Notes under the pieces: generated by a model
Databases searched by the model: none
Told to the model about the DNA's origin: nothing
Seen by the model: the letters and a program-made list of their open reading frames with translations, nothing else
Source: DATHTS01 sp965219305
Lineage (GTDB): Bacteria; Acidobacteriota; Blastocatellia; Pyrinomonadales; Pyrinomonadaceae
Reading direction: 5' to 3'
Assembly (NCBI GenBank): GCA_965219305.1
Contig: OZ244725.1
Location: forward strand, 1-64,000
DNA length: 64,000 bases
Translations under genes and position numbers: made by a program
In this document: one piece after another, positions 1-8,008 of the stretch
Layout: each line of letters opens with the position of its first letter
Position numbering within the stretch: position 1 is the first letter of the stretch

Positions 1-116
1 TAATATATACGGAAATTAAAGTTAAGAGATAAAAAAAATCTTAAATTTAAAACGTAACCGCTTAAAATTTAGTGTGCGGCATTTGCCATCAAAAATGATT
101 TAGTGTTATTTTTCAG

Positions 117-1031
117 ATGTTTGACCGCACATTTAAAACCAAACAACATAAAATAAACGAACATAATAACGGAATGAAAAGTTATAATATCATCGGTTAC
201 ACCATTATTTTTTTAAATATTATCGCCGCCGGATTTTTCGCCCCTTCAAATTGGAGTTTCGCGGCGGGCGCACTCGTCGGATTCGGGTATTTATTGTTTA
301 TATGGTTTTTCGGCGGCATTTACGCTTCGAATATCTTACATATGGGAATCGCTCATAAAGCGATGCACTTTAAGGATTGGTTCGTAAAATCCATCACCGT
401 ATTTTTCAGTCTGACCGGAATTTACATAAATCCGGCGAGTTGGGTAAATCGGCATCGTCATCATCACGCATTTTCCGATCACGAAGGCGACCCGAATAAA
501 TTGGACGAAGACGGTTTTTGGAAAACTCTGTATCTTTGCTTTTTTCCATATCAATGCAAAACCGATATGGCAAAAGACGAAATTCTGAAAACCCCGACGA
601 TGCGCGTCGTTTCTTCGTCTTATTTCGGCTTGATCTCGCAAATTACGAGTTACAGTCTGCTCTGGCTGACGTTCGGCGAATTTCTTTTCTCGCTCGTTTT
701 ATGGATAAATGTGCGAATTTTCGCGCTTTGGGTAAATATGCTCCAGAATTACTGGACGCACGACCGCAGATTCGGAACGCGCCGTTATCCCGACGAAGAC
801 GATAACGCGATGAATCTGACCGATTGGCTTCCCGTAACCGCTACTTTCAGCGCGTGTCTGCAAAATAATCATCACCATTCACCTGCATTTTTGAGAAACA
901 GTCACGACACTTCCGAGTTCGATTTCGGCTTTCAGAGTGTTCGCGTAATGAAATGGCTCGGTTTAGTTGACGCATCTTTATCGGGAACTAAAATGCCGAA
1001 AGAAGTTTCATTAAATGAAACCGGATTTTAG
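117..1031 (+). CDS. acyl-CoA/fatty-acid desaturase
   Basis: Probable integral membrane di-iron desaturase of the acyl-CoA (delta-9/OLE1-like) family, putting a double bond into saturated acyl chains. The three histidine boxes are visible: HMGIAH near residue 75, HRHHH near 113 and QNNHHH near 250. They are separated by hydrophobic segments (about 25-70, 90-105, 170-215) as expected for this fold. The 304-aa length is normal for bacterial members. The first ATG gives a charged N-terminus; a downstream ATG at codon 20 is also possible because no clear ribosome binding site precedes either. The gene stands alone, about 160 bp ahead of the catalase. Family is confident; substrate (acyl-CoA or acyl lipid) and regiospecificity are not visible. 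Confidence 0.87.
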   Translation: MFDRTFKTKQHKINEHNNGMKSYNIIGYTIIFLNIIAAGFFAPSNWSFAAGALVGFGYLLFIWFFGGIYASNILHMGIAHKAMHFKDWFVKSITVFFSLTGIYINPASWVNRHRHHHAFSDHEGDPNKLDEDGFWKTLYLCFFPYQCKTDMAKDEILKTPTMRVVSSSYFGLISQITSYSLLWLTFGEFLFSLVLWINVRIFALWVNMLQNYWTHDRRFGTRRYPDEDDNAMNLTDWLPVTATFSACLQNNHHHSPAFLRNSHDTSEFDFGFQSVRVMKWLGLVDASLSGTKMPKEVSLNETGF

Positions 1032-1106
1032 ATTTTCAAGAAAATTTCCGCACAATTATTTATTTATTTTTACCATAAAAATCTGCATTCATAATTCAAT
1101 AAATTT

Positions 1107-1134
1107 TTGACGATTGTGTTAAAGTTTTTAATAC
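1107..1134 (+). promoter_or_regulatory. candidate sigma-70 promoter for the catalase gene
   Basis: TTGACG at 1107-1112 and TAATAC at 1129-1134 are separated by 16 bp, about 57 bp upstream of the catalase ATG. The start is also supported by AAGGTGG at 1181-1187. The spacing and hexamers are close to consensus, but AT-rich sequence gives such matches by chance. Confidence 0.4.
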
Positions 1135-1190
1135 AGTTTAATAAAAAATCGCACGAAACATATTTGCGGTGATTTAGAACAAGGTGGATT

Positions 1191-3352
1191 ATGGCAGACA
1201 ACAAACAAGACAAAAATACAAATAACAACGCGAAAACAGAGCAATTATCAAAGGACTTCGAAGAAGGAACGGGACACGGACTGACGACTAATCAGGGCTT
1301 AAAAATCAGCGACAATCAAAATTCCCTGAAAGCTGGCGAACGCGGCGCGACGCTTTTGGAAGATTTCATAATGCGCGAGAAAATTACGCATTTTGACCAC
1401 GAACGAATTCCCGAACGAATCGTTCACGCCAGAGGAAGCGCGGCGCACGGATATTTCGAGCTGACCGAATCGCTCGAAGAATATACAAAAGCAAACTTTT
1501 AACCGAAGTCGGCAAGAAAATTCCGGTATTTGCGCGGTTTTCAACCGTTGCGGGGTTTCGCGGCTCGACCGATCTGGCGCGCGACGTGCGCGGTTTTGCG
1601 GTCAAATTTTACACCGACCAGGGGAATTACGATTTCGTCGGAAATAATATTCCGGTTTTCTTTATTCAGGATGCGATCAAATTTCCCGACCTGATTCACT
1701 CGGTCAAACCCGAACCGCACAACGAAATTCCGCAGGCAGCTTCGGCGCACGATACTTTCTGGGATTTTATCAGTTTGATGCCCGAAGCGATGCATATGAT
1801 TATGTGGGTGATGTCGGATAGGGCAATTCCGCGCAGTCTCAGAATGATGGAAGGTTTCGGCATTCACACATTCCGTTTAATTAACAAAGAAGGCAAATCA
1901 ACATTTGTAAAATTCCATTGGAAACCGAAACTCGGAACGCACGGCGTGGCTTGGAACGAAGCGCAGAAAATAAGCGGTTTTAACGCGGATTTTCACCGTC
2001 AGGATTTATTCGACGCGATTGATAACGGCGCGTATCCCGAATGGGAATTCGGCGTGCAGCTCATTGCAGAAGAAGACGAACACAAATTCGACTTCGATCT
2101 TTTGGACTCGACAAAACTCGTCCCCGAAGAACTCGTTCCCGTGAAGATCATCGGGAAAATGGTTTTAAATCGCAATACCGACAATTATTTCGCGGAAACC
2201 GAACAAGTCGCTTTTTGTCCGTCGCACATTGTTCCGGGCATTGATTTTACAAACGATCCGCTTCTTCAAGGTCGTCTGCATTCTTATCTGGACACGCAGA
2301 TTTCGCGTCTCGGCGGCGTGAATTTTCACGAAATTCCGATCAATCGCCCGATTGCCGAAATTCACAATAACCAGCGCGACGGACATTTCCGCCATATGAT
2401 TAACAAAGGTCGAGTGGCATACGAACCGAATTCGCTCGACGACAATTATCCGAAACAAGTTGCGGTCGAAGACGGCGGATTTTCTTCTTATCAGGAAAAA
2501 ATTGACGGGCGAAAAATCCGCGACCGGAGCGAAAGTTTTACCGACCATTTCACGCAAGCCGCGCTGTTTTTCAACAGTCAAGCCGATTACGAACAACAGC
2601 ACATCATTGACGCGATCAGTTTTGAACTCGGCAAAGTCGAAGCCGAACACGTCCGTTCGCGCGTCGTTTACGTTTTGAATCAGATCGAAAATAAACTCGC
2701 CAAAAGCGTAGCGGACAATCTCGGCATCGAAATCCCGTCGAAAATTGACGGACCGATCAATCGCGGCGCACCGGCGGGCGCGGATATGGAAAAATACGAG
2801 TCCAAACCGAAGAAAACCGGCGGACTCGAAAAAGACCCGACGCTTTCGATGGATAACACCGTCAAAGATACGATCGAAACGCGCCAGGTCGCATTTTTGG
2901 TTGCCGACGGTTTTAATTCGGGCGACGTAAAAACGATGAAAGACGCGCTCGAAAAAGGCGGCGCGATGGCGAAGATCATCGGAATGAAATCAAACACGGT
3001 CAAAGACGCGGACGGCAAAGAAATGAATGTTGACCACGCTCTTCGCACGACCGCCTCGGTTCTATTCGATGCCGTTTACATTCCCGGCGGCGCGAACGGC
3101 GCGAAAATGCTCGCCGACGAACCTGACGCAATCGAGTTCGTCAACGAAGCCTATCGCCACTGCAAAGCAATTGCCGGAAGCGGCGAAGGCGTAAAGTTCC
3201 TTAAAGAAGAAACTTACGTCGGCAAAGCAAAAGACGATGATGCCGTGATCTTAAGTGACGACGGCGCAAAAGGCGCGGCGAAGGATTTCATCAAAGCAAT
3301 CGCCAATCACCGCAATTGGAAAAGAGAAAAAGCGCGTAAAGTTCCGGCGTAA
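1191..3352 (+). pseudogene. katE: large-subunit catalase (HPII/KatE type), broken by a -1 frameshift
   Basis: Haem catalase that would convert hydrogen peroxide to water and oxygen. Frame one (1191-1502) encodes the N-terminus up to HARGSAAHGYFELTESLEEY and stops at 1500-1502. The rest of the protein (FSTVAGFRGSTD, DVRGFAVKFYT, NNIPVFFIQDAIKFPD, then a long C-terminus) continues without interruption in another frame to 3352. Restoring one T in the T4 run at 1497-1500 would join the two frames and give the family sequence across the junction. The joined protein is about 720 aa, the size of HPII catalases. It ends in the extra DJ-1/PfpI-like flavodoxin domain (AFLVADGFNSGDV, YIPGGANGAK) that marks the large subunit. 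The core is otherwise well preserved, so either the mutation is recent or one base was lost in sequencing. Confidence 0.85.
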
Positions 3353-3374
3353 ATTTTGTCGGAATTCAGCAGAT

Positions 3375-3414
3375 AAAAAACGGCGGATTGAAAATTTTCA
3401 GTCCGCCGTTTTTT
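3375..3414 (+). terminator. rho-independent terminator after the catalase gene
   Basis: CGGCGGATTG and its imperfect partner CAGTCCGCCG pair across an AT loop, with an A run before and a T run after. It lies 23 bp after the catalase stop. The A/T flanks make it potentially bidirectional. Confidence 0.85.
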
Positions 3415-3463
3415 CATAAAAATCATTGGAAATTTTTCGATTTGCGGATAAAATCAAATTATT

Positions 3464-4030
3464 ATGGGATTAGCCAAACTCAAAACCAAGATCAGCGTTG
3501 AAGATTATCTCGAAGGCGAAGAAGGAAGTGATATAAAATACGAATTTATAAACGGTGAAGTCTATGCGATGGCGGGCGCAAGCGATAATCACAACCGGAT
3601 TGCGGGAAATCTTTTTGCCGCTTTGTTCGGGAAATTGCGCGATTCCGTCTGCGAACCGTTTATGACGGATATGAAACTCAAAGCCGACGAAACGATCTTT
3701 TATTATCCCGATGTTTTCGTTGCTTGTGATGAAAATCCCGTTAATTCTTTTTACCGCGAAGAACCGATTTTGATAATTGAAATCGTTTCGCCGTCAACCC
3801 GCCAGACCGATCGCCGCGAAAAACTCCGCGCTTATCAGCAGATGCCGTCCGTAATGGAATACGCCATCATCGAACAAGAAAAAATCTCCGTCGAAATCCA
3901 TCGCCGCCAACCCGACGGGCGTTGGATAACTTACTTTTTCACGCGCACCGACACGGAATTCACGCTCGAATCGGTTGATCTGACGCTTCAACTGGACGAA
4001 GTTTACCGCCGTGTCGTTTTTGAAGATTAA
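3464..4030 (+). CDS. Uma2 family (DUF820) PD-(D/E)XK endonuclease-like protein
   Basis: Member of the Uma2/DUF820 family, a PD-(D/E)XK nuclease fold that is abundant in cyanobacteria and some Acidobacteriota; its cellular role is not established. The nuclease core is visible as YYPDVFVACDE near residue 85 and ILIIEIVSPSTRQTDRREK near 105-125, where D, E and K residues match the expected metal-binding pattern. The 188-aa length is typical. The ATG is at 3464, 50 bp after the catalase terminator, so it is probably transcribed alone. Domain assignment is confident; nuclease activity is inferred from family. Confidence 0.88.
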   Translation: MGLAKLKTKISVEDYLEGEEGSDIKYEFINGEVYAMAGASDNHNRIAGNLFAALFGKLRDSVCEPFMTDMKLKADETIFYYPDVFVACDENPVNSFYREEPILIIEIVSPSTRQTDRREKLRAYQQMPSVMEYAIIEQEKISVEIHRRQPDGRWITYFFTRTDTEFTLESVDLTLQLDEVYRRVVFED

Positions 4031-4053
4031 AAAGACACAAATCGTTTTTAACA

Positions 4054-4409
4054 CCTGATTTATTGAGTTTTACGCTTCCAAAATAAAATCTGACAGCATC
4101 CGCGTCGAATTTTACAGAGCAAAAATGGAATTTGACACGATACTTTTCGGATTTTACAGGGCAAATATGGGAATTTACACGATACTTTTCACTTTTACAG
4201 CACCCGCGTCGCGTTTTACAGCCTCCGCGTCGGGTTTTACAAGACCCACGTCAACTTTTACAACCTCCGCGTCGGGTTTTACAGGTCAAAAAAAGCATCG
4301 TGCAGCACCCGCGTGGAGTTTTACAGGATACTTTTTGAGTTTTACAAGACCCTTTTGACATCTTACAGATCAAAAATCGCATCGTTCACCTCATATTTGA
4401 AGTCGTGCA
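4054..4409. repeat. array of degenerate 21-bp units ending in TTTACA
   Basis: About 17 consecutive units whose 3' ends, mostly TTTACA (sometimes TGCA, TTCA or TTGACA), fall at 4074, 4095, 4116, 4137, 4158, 4179, 4199, 4220, 4241, 4262, 4283, 4304, 4325, 4346, 4367, 4388 and 4409. Every step is 21 bp except one of 20. Units fall into loose classes: a CCGCGTCG type, a CAAAAATGG type and a GATACTTTT type. Unit-to-unit identity is low, but the register is nearly perfect. It is intergenic. The two ORFs that cross it exist only because 21 bp equals seven codons. Confidence 0.85.
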
Positions 4410-4609
4410 GGATAGATTTGGAACGGCTTTGGGATAAAATTGCCTAAACTGTTATCTTCTTTGAGCCAATTCTTAAATTCTCTCTCGGCTTTCGGCTGTT
4501 GATTGTCGTAAGTAAATCTCAAGACTTTCTGTGCTTTGAAATCATTAAAAAGTAAAGATAAAAGTAATACGATAATAGATTGAATGCTTTGGGTATAAAG
4601 ACTCCAATC
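4391..4609 (-). pseudogene. possible remnant ORF with no start codon
   Basis: The minus strand is open for about 70 codons and reads like protein in its second half (FKAQKVLRFTYDN, EREFKNWLKEDN), ending at TGA 4393-4391 inside the 21-bp array. There is no usable start before the upstream stop and no family was recognised. It may be the 3' part of a gene lost when the neighbouring cassette arrived, or chance. Confidence 0.22.
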
Positions 4610-4720
4610 TTAATTTATTCTATTTAATTGACTTGATTGGTACAACTCAATGAATTATTTTTGATAAAGAATTGTGTTTAATAAAATCTTAAATTAACCG
4701 CTTGATTTATTTACCTTTAC
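4410..4720. other. 311-bp AT-rich gap before the membrane/Panacea cassette
   Basis: Apart from the remnant minus-strand ORF at 4391-4609, no gene is seen. TTGACT at 4628-4633 could be a -35 element for the cassette, but no convincing -10 follows at the right spacing. Base composition drops in GC here and stays low to about 6.1 kb. Confidence 0.4.
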
Positions 4721-5581
4721 ATGAGCGAAGACAAAATACCCTTTAGGCATCATATTGCAAACTTTGTTGTAGATTATTGGACAGATATTTCCCTTCCGAT
4801 TTTTGCAATGATCACAAGCGCAGCCTTTTTCGGGTTTACAGATGAGGCTATAAAATACTGGTCTAGTATTGATGATGTAAATAATCAAATATTCCAAAAA
4901 TATAAATATTGGACAACATTAATAATTATTGTAACAATTGTTCTCACAATTGTTACGTTAGTTTTCCACATTATTAAGCAAGAAAGTATTTCAAAGTTAA
5001 GAAAAGCAAATCGAGATTTGAAAGCTGATCGTGATTTGGTAAGAAATGATTTAAGTGCAGTTATTAACGGATACCTCTATGGAATTGTTGAAAATCTTGA
5101 ATTTCAAGAGACTGACAGAGTTACGATTTATTCTCATGATGATAAATTCAAACATTTTGTCCCTTTTAACAGGATTTCACAAAATCCTGAACTGGATAAA
5201 CATGGAAGAAACGCATATCCAGATAATCAAGGATATATTGGCAAAACATGGAGAGAAGGAAAATTTTTTATTGATAGTTTACCTGAGTGGAAGACTAATG
5301 AGGCGGAATACATCAAAATTATGAAAAGAGAAAACTTTCCTAAAGGACTTCATAAAACATTAAGAATGAAATCTCGTTTATTTTTTGGTTGGCGCATTAA
5401 TGATTCAAAAGATCAAAAACCTCTAGCGATTTTAATGATTGAGTCAACTGAACCAAATCGATGGACTGAAGAACAATTAACAGATTATTTCGTGCAAGAA
5501 AAGAAAAAATTTTGTAATATATTTGAGAGAGTGCATAAACATTTTCCGGAATTTTCTGAAGCAAGGGAGAAAGGATTTTAA
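4721..5581 (+). CDS. two-TM protein with coiled coil and C-terminal GAF-like domain
   Basis: Not assigned to a named family. Two hydrophobic segments are visible, about residues 23-40 and 64-85, followed by a charged heptad-like stretch (85-112, KLRKANRDLKADRDL). The cytoplasmic C-terminal domain is about 165 aa. Its pattern, GYIGKTWREGKFF followed by a long gap and LAILMIESTEPNRW, resembles a GAF sensor domain. The start ATG has no strong Shine-Dalgarno. The stop lies one base before the ATG of the Panacea gene, so the two are almost certainly co-transcribed and coupled. Both genes are distinctly AT-rich against the surroundings, which suggests acquisition. By analogy with Panacea toxin-antitoxin loci it could be the toxic or effector partner; that is inference. 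Confidence 0.7.
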   Translation: MSEDKIPFRHHIANFVVDYWTDISLPIFAMITSAAFFGFTDEAIKYWSSIDDVNNQIFQKYKYWTTLIIIVTIVLTIVTLVFHIIKQESISKLRKANRDLKADRDLVRNDLSAVINGYLYGIVENLEFQETDRVTIYSHDDKFKHFVPFNRISQNPELDKHGRNAYPDNQGYIGKTWREGKFFIDSLPEWKTNEAEYIKIMKRENFPKGLHKTLRMKSRLFFGWRINDSKDQKPLAILMIESTEPNRWTEEQLTDYFVQEKKKFCNIFERVHKHFPEFSEAREKGF

Positions 5582-5582
5582 G

Positions 5583-6083
5583 ATGGCTAAGATTAAAGAA
5601 CTTTTGGCGTATTTGCTGATTAACTATACAAAAGAAAAAGACCTCTCAAAAACGCGACTAACTAAATTGATTTACTTATGTGATTGGAAGTACTCTATCG
5701 AATACGGCAAACAAATTACAGAAATTGAATGGATATTCGATAATTATGGTCCGTTTGTATGGGACGTAATGGAAACGGTTAATGAAAATCCAAATCTATT
5801 TGTTATTAACCAAACAGAAACTTTTTATGGATCAGTAAAAACATTAATTTCCATAAAGGATAAATCATACAAGTTCTCTTTAGAAACAACTGAACAAAAA
5901 ACAGCAAAGTTTGTAATTGATGCAACTAAGGACTTAACATTCGACCAATTCACAAAACTGATTTATTCAACGTATCCTATAATGATTAGCCAAAGATACT
6001 CAAAACTTGATTTGCCAAAACTAGCAAAACAATATAAATTATCGGCAGTTTATAAGAGTATTACTCCTGAGTTGTCGTATTAA
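5583..6083 (+). CDS. Panacea-domain (DUF4065/SocA-like) protein
   Basis: The 166-aa protein shows the Panacea signature: LSKTRLTKLIYLCDW near residue 20, WIFDNYGPFVWDVMETV near 50 and a C-terminal IYSTYPIMIS segment. This domain occurs in SocA/GepA-type proteins and is a known antitoxin module that pairs with many unrelated toxins. The open frame extends upstream to 5523. The ATG at 5583 is preferred because AAGGA at 5571-5575 sits 7 bases before it and it directly follows the upstream stop. The partner is the membrane/GAF-like gene. Usually the Panacea gene neutralises its neighbour; here the order is partner first, Panacea second. Confidence 0.8.
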   Translation: MAKIKELLAYLLINYTKEKDLSKTRLTKLIYLCDWKYSIEYGKQITEIEWIFDNYGPFVWDVMETVNENPNLFVINQTETFYGSVKTLISIKDKSYKFSLETTEQKTAKFVIDATKDLTFDQFTKLIYSTYPIMISQRYSKLDLPKLAKQYKLSAVYKSITPELSY

Positions 6084-6112
6084 ATTTCTTTTGTGTATTC
6101 TGGCTATCTAAT

Positions 6113-7888
6113 CTATTTTTTCTTTCTAACATATTCATTAACATTCCGCTCCAAAATATCGAGCGGAACTGCGCCGGAAAGCAAAACGACATCGTGAAAA
6201 TCTTTGATGTCAAAGTTTTTGCCCAATTCTTTTTTAGATTTGGCGCGGAGTTCTTTTATTTTCAGTTCGCCGATTTTATACGCCAACGCTTGTCCGGGAT
6301 CGGAGATGTAGCGGTCAATTTCGTTGATGATGTCCTGATCGGTTTTCGCGGCGTTTGCTTTGAAATAATCAATCGCTTTTTGCCTGTCCCATTTGTAATA
6401 GTGCATTCCCGTGTCCACGACGAGGCGGACGGCGCGCCACATCTCATAAGTCAATTGACCGAATTTGTCATACGGATCATCGTATAAATTCATATCTTCG
6501 CCGAGCGATTCGGCATATAATCCCCAGCCTTCGACGAACGCCGTGTAGCCGCCGAATTTGCGGAAGTTCGGAATCGTGCCGAGTTCCTGCGCGATCGCGA
6601 TCTGCAAATGATGTCCGGGAACGGATTCGTGCAGACTCAACGCCATCATTTCCCATTTCGGGCGGACTTCGGGTTTGTATAGATTGACGTAATAATAACC
6701 GGGGCGCGAACCGTCGGCGGCGGGAGAATTGTAATAAGCGGTCGTCGTATCGGGCGCGATGTTGTCGGGAATCGGGATAACGCCGTAAGGCGTGCGCGGC
6801 AGTGTGCGAAAGATTTTGACGAGTTCGGGATCAATACGTTTGGCGTTGGCGCGGTAGGCGTTTAATAATTCGTCGGGCGTTTTGTAGAAAAATTTCGGGT
6901 CGGTTCGCAGATAATCGAAAAATTGGTTCATATCGCCTTTGAAACCGACATTTGTTTTGATTTTTTCCATCTCGGCGCGAATGCGCTTGACTTCCGCCAA
7001 ACCCTTTTCGTGGATTTCCTGCGGCGTTAAATTTGTCGTCGTGTAAGAACGCGCGAGGAATTCATAAAGCTTGTCGCCGTTCTTTCTCTGCCAGACTCCG
7101 GCTTTTTCGTAACTCGCGGGCAGATATTCCTTTTCAAAATAATCCTTCAGTTTTTTATACGAAGGAATTACGTTTTTGCTGATCGCTTCCTTCGCCAGAT
7201 TTCTCAGGCGGATTTGTTCGGCTTCGGGAATGTCCTTCGGGAAATTCTTAAACGCCGAGAAAAACGGGCTTTCTTCCGCCGCCGCCGTGATCTGTTTATC
7301 AATCTGCGCCGGAACTCTCTGCATAATTATCTTCGGCAGCATTACGTTTTCCTTTTTCCCTTCGCGCATCAAGTCGAGCGTCTGATCCATCAAAACGGGA
7401 AGCGCGTTCAGACGCACCAGCCAATCTTCGTAATCTTTGACGGTCTGAAAGTTAAGAAAATTCGCCAGATCGTCCTGCGTCTGAATTCCGCCCTGCTGAC
7501 TTAACGGCGCGAGAAACTGTTTGAATTGAAAACTTTCGATTGACTGCTCGTAATCTTTTTTAAAGAGATCGTAATTGAGTTGATCGGCGACAGATAATTG
7601 CGAACGGTCAATTTTATTCAACTTTTCGAGCGCGGCTTTGTTCTCGTCGTTGCGCTTTTTAAACGCCGCCAGACTGTTGTCGCGCCATTTGTCGTTGTAT
7701 CGTTTGTCGCCGAGATACGATGCAAACGTCGGATTATCGCGCAAACCGTTTTCCCACTCCGAATCAAAAAGCGCGTAAAGTTGCTCTGTTGTTTCATTAC
7801 TGCTTGATTTGTTCGTCTGTCCGAAAACGGTCAAAGAAATCGCAAAAAACATTATCGAAATCAAAGCAAAAGTTCGCTGTCTAGTCAT
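6113..7888 (-). CDS. DUF885 family secreted metallopeptidase-like protein
   Basis: A 591-aa DUF885 protein, a family of predicted zinc carboxypeptidase-like enzymes common in Acidobacteriota. The N-terminus is a signal peptide (hydrophobic 7-22, ending near VFGQ), so it acts in the periplasm or outside. The metal motif HESVPGHH is near residue 420, and the surrounding GYYYVNLYKP and FVEGWGLYAE blocks are typical. The length is normal for the family. The gene is convergent with the Panacea gene and divergent from the secreted protein at 8009. Substrate specificity cannot be read from sequence. Confidence 0.87.
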   Translation of the reverse strand: MTRQRTFALISIMFFAISLTVFGQTNKSSSNETTEQLYALFDSEWENGLRDNPTFASYLGDKRYNDKWRDNSLAAFKKRNDENKAALEKLNKIDRSQLSVADQLNYDLFKKDYEQSIESFQFKQFLAPLSQQGGIQTQDDLANFLNFQTVKDYEDWLVRLNALPVLMDQTLDLMREGKKENVMLPKIIMQRVPAQIDKQITAAAEESPFFSAFKNFPKDIPEAEQIRLRNLAKEAISKNVIPSYKKLKDYFEKEYLPASYEKAGVWQRKNGDKLYEFLARSYTTTNLTPQEIHEKGLAEVKRIRAEMEKIKTNVGFKGDMNQFFDYLRTDPKFFYKTPDELLNAYRANAKRIDPELVKIFRTLPRTPYGVIPIPDNIAPDTTTAYYNSPAADGSRPGYYYVNLYKPEVRPKWEMMALSLHESVPGHHLQIAIAQELGTIPNFRKFGGYTAFVEGWGLYAESLGEDMNLYDDPYDKFGQLTYEMWRAVRLVVDTGMHYYKWDRQKAIDYFKANAAKTDQDIINEIDRYISDPGQALAYKIGELKIKELRAKSKKELGKNFDIKDFHDVVLLSGAVPLDILERNVNEYVRKKK

Positions 7889-8008
7889 AAAATCATTTCC
7901 TTTTTTTTGTAAATATCCGCAAGAATTTATACGAATTTAACACGGGTAATCTATCGTATCAAAAATCAATTAACAATTGGTTAATAATCAGACGGCAGGG
8001 GAAAATAT

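Noticed and set aside
2880..3330. Separate DJ-1/PfpI gene after the catalase
   Set aside because: It is in frame and continuous with the catalase core and is the normal C-terminal domain of HPII-type catalases.
4125..4358. Two small repeat proteins (77 and 68 aa, FTxxxSG- and PRRVLQ-like heptads)
   Set aside because: Their seven-residue period only reflects the 21-bp DNA period. The other two arrays have 20-bp or mixed periods that break any frame, so the constraint is on DNA spacing, not on protein.
4054..4409. CRISPR array
   Set aside because: Units are 21 bp with no conserved repeat and unique spacer division, and no cas gene is in the window.
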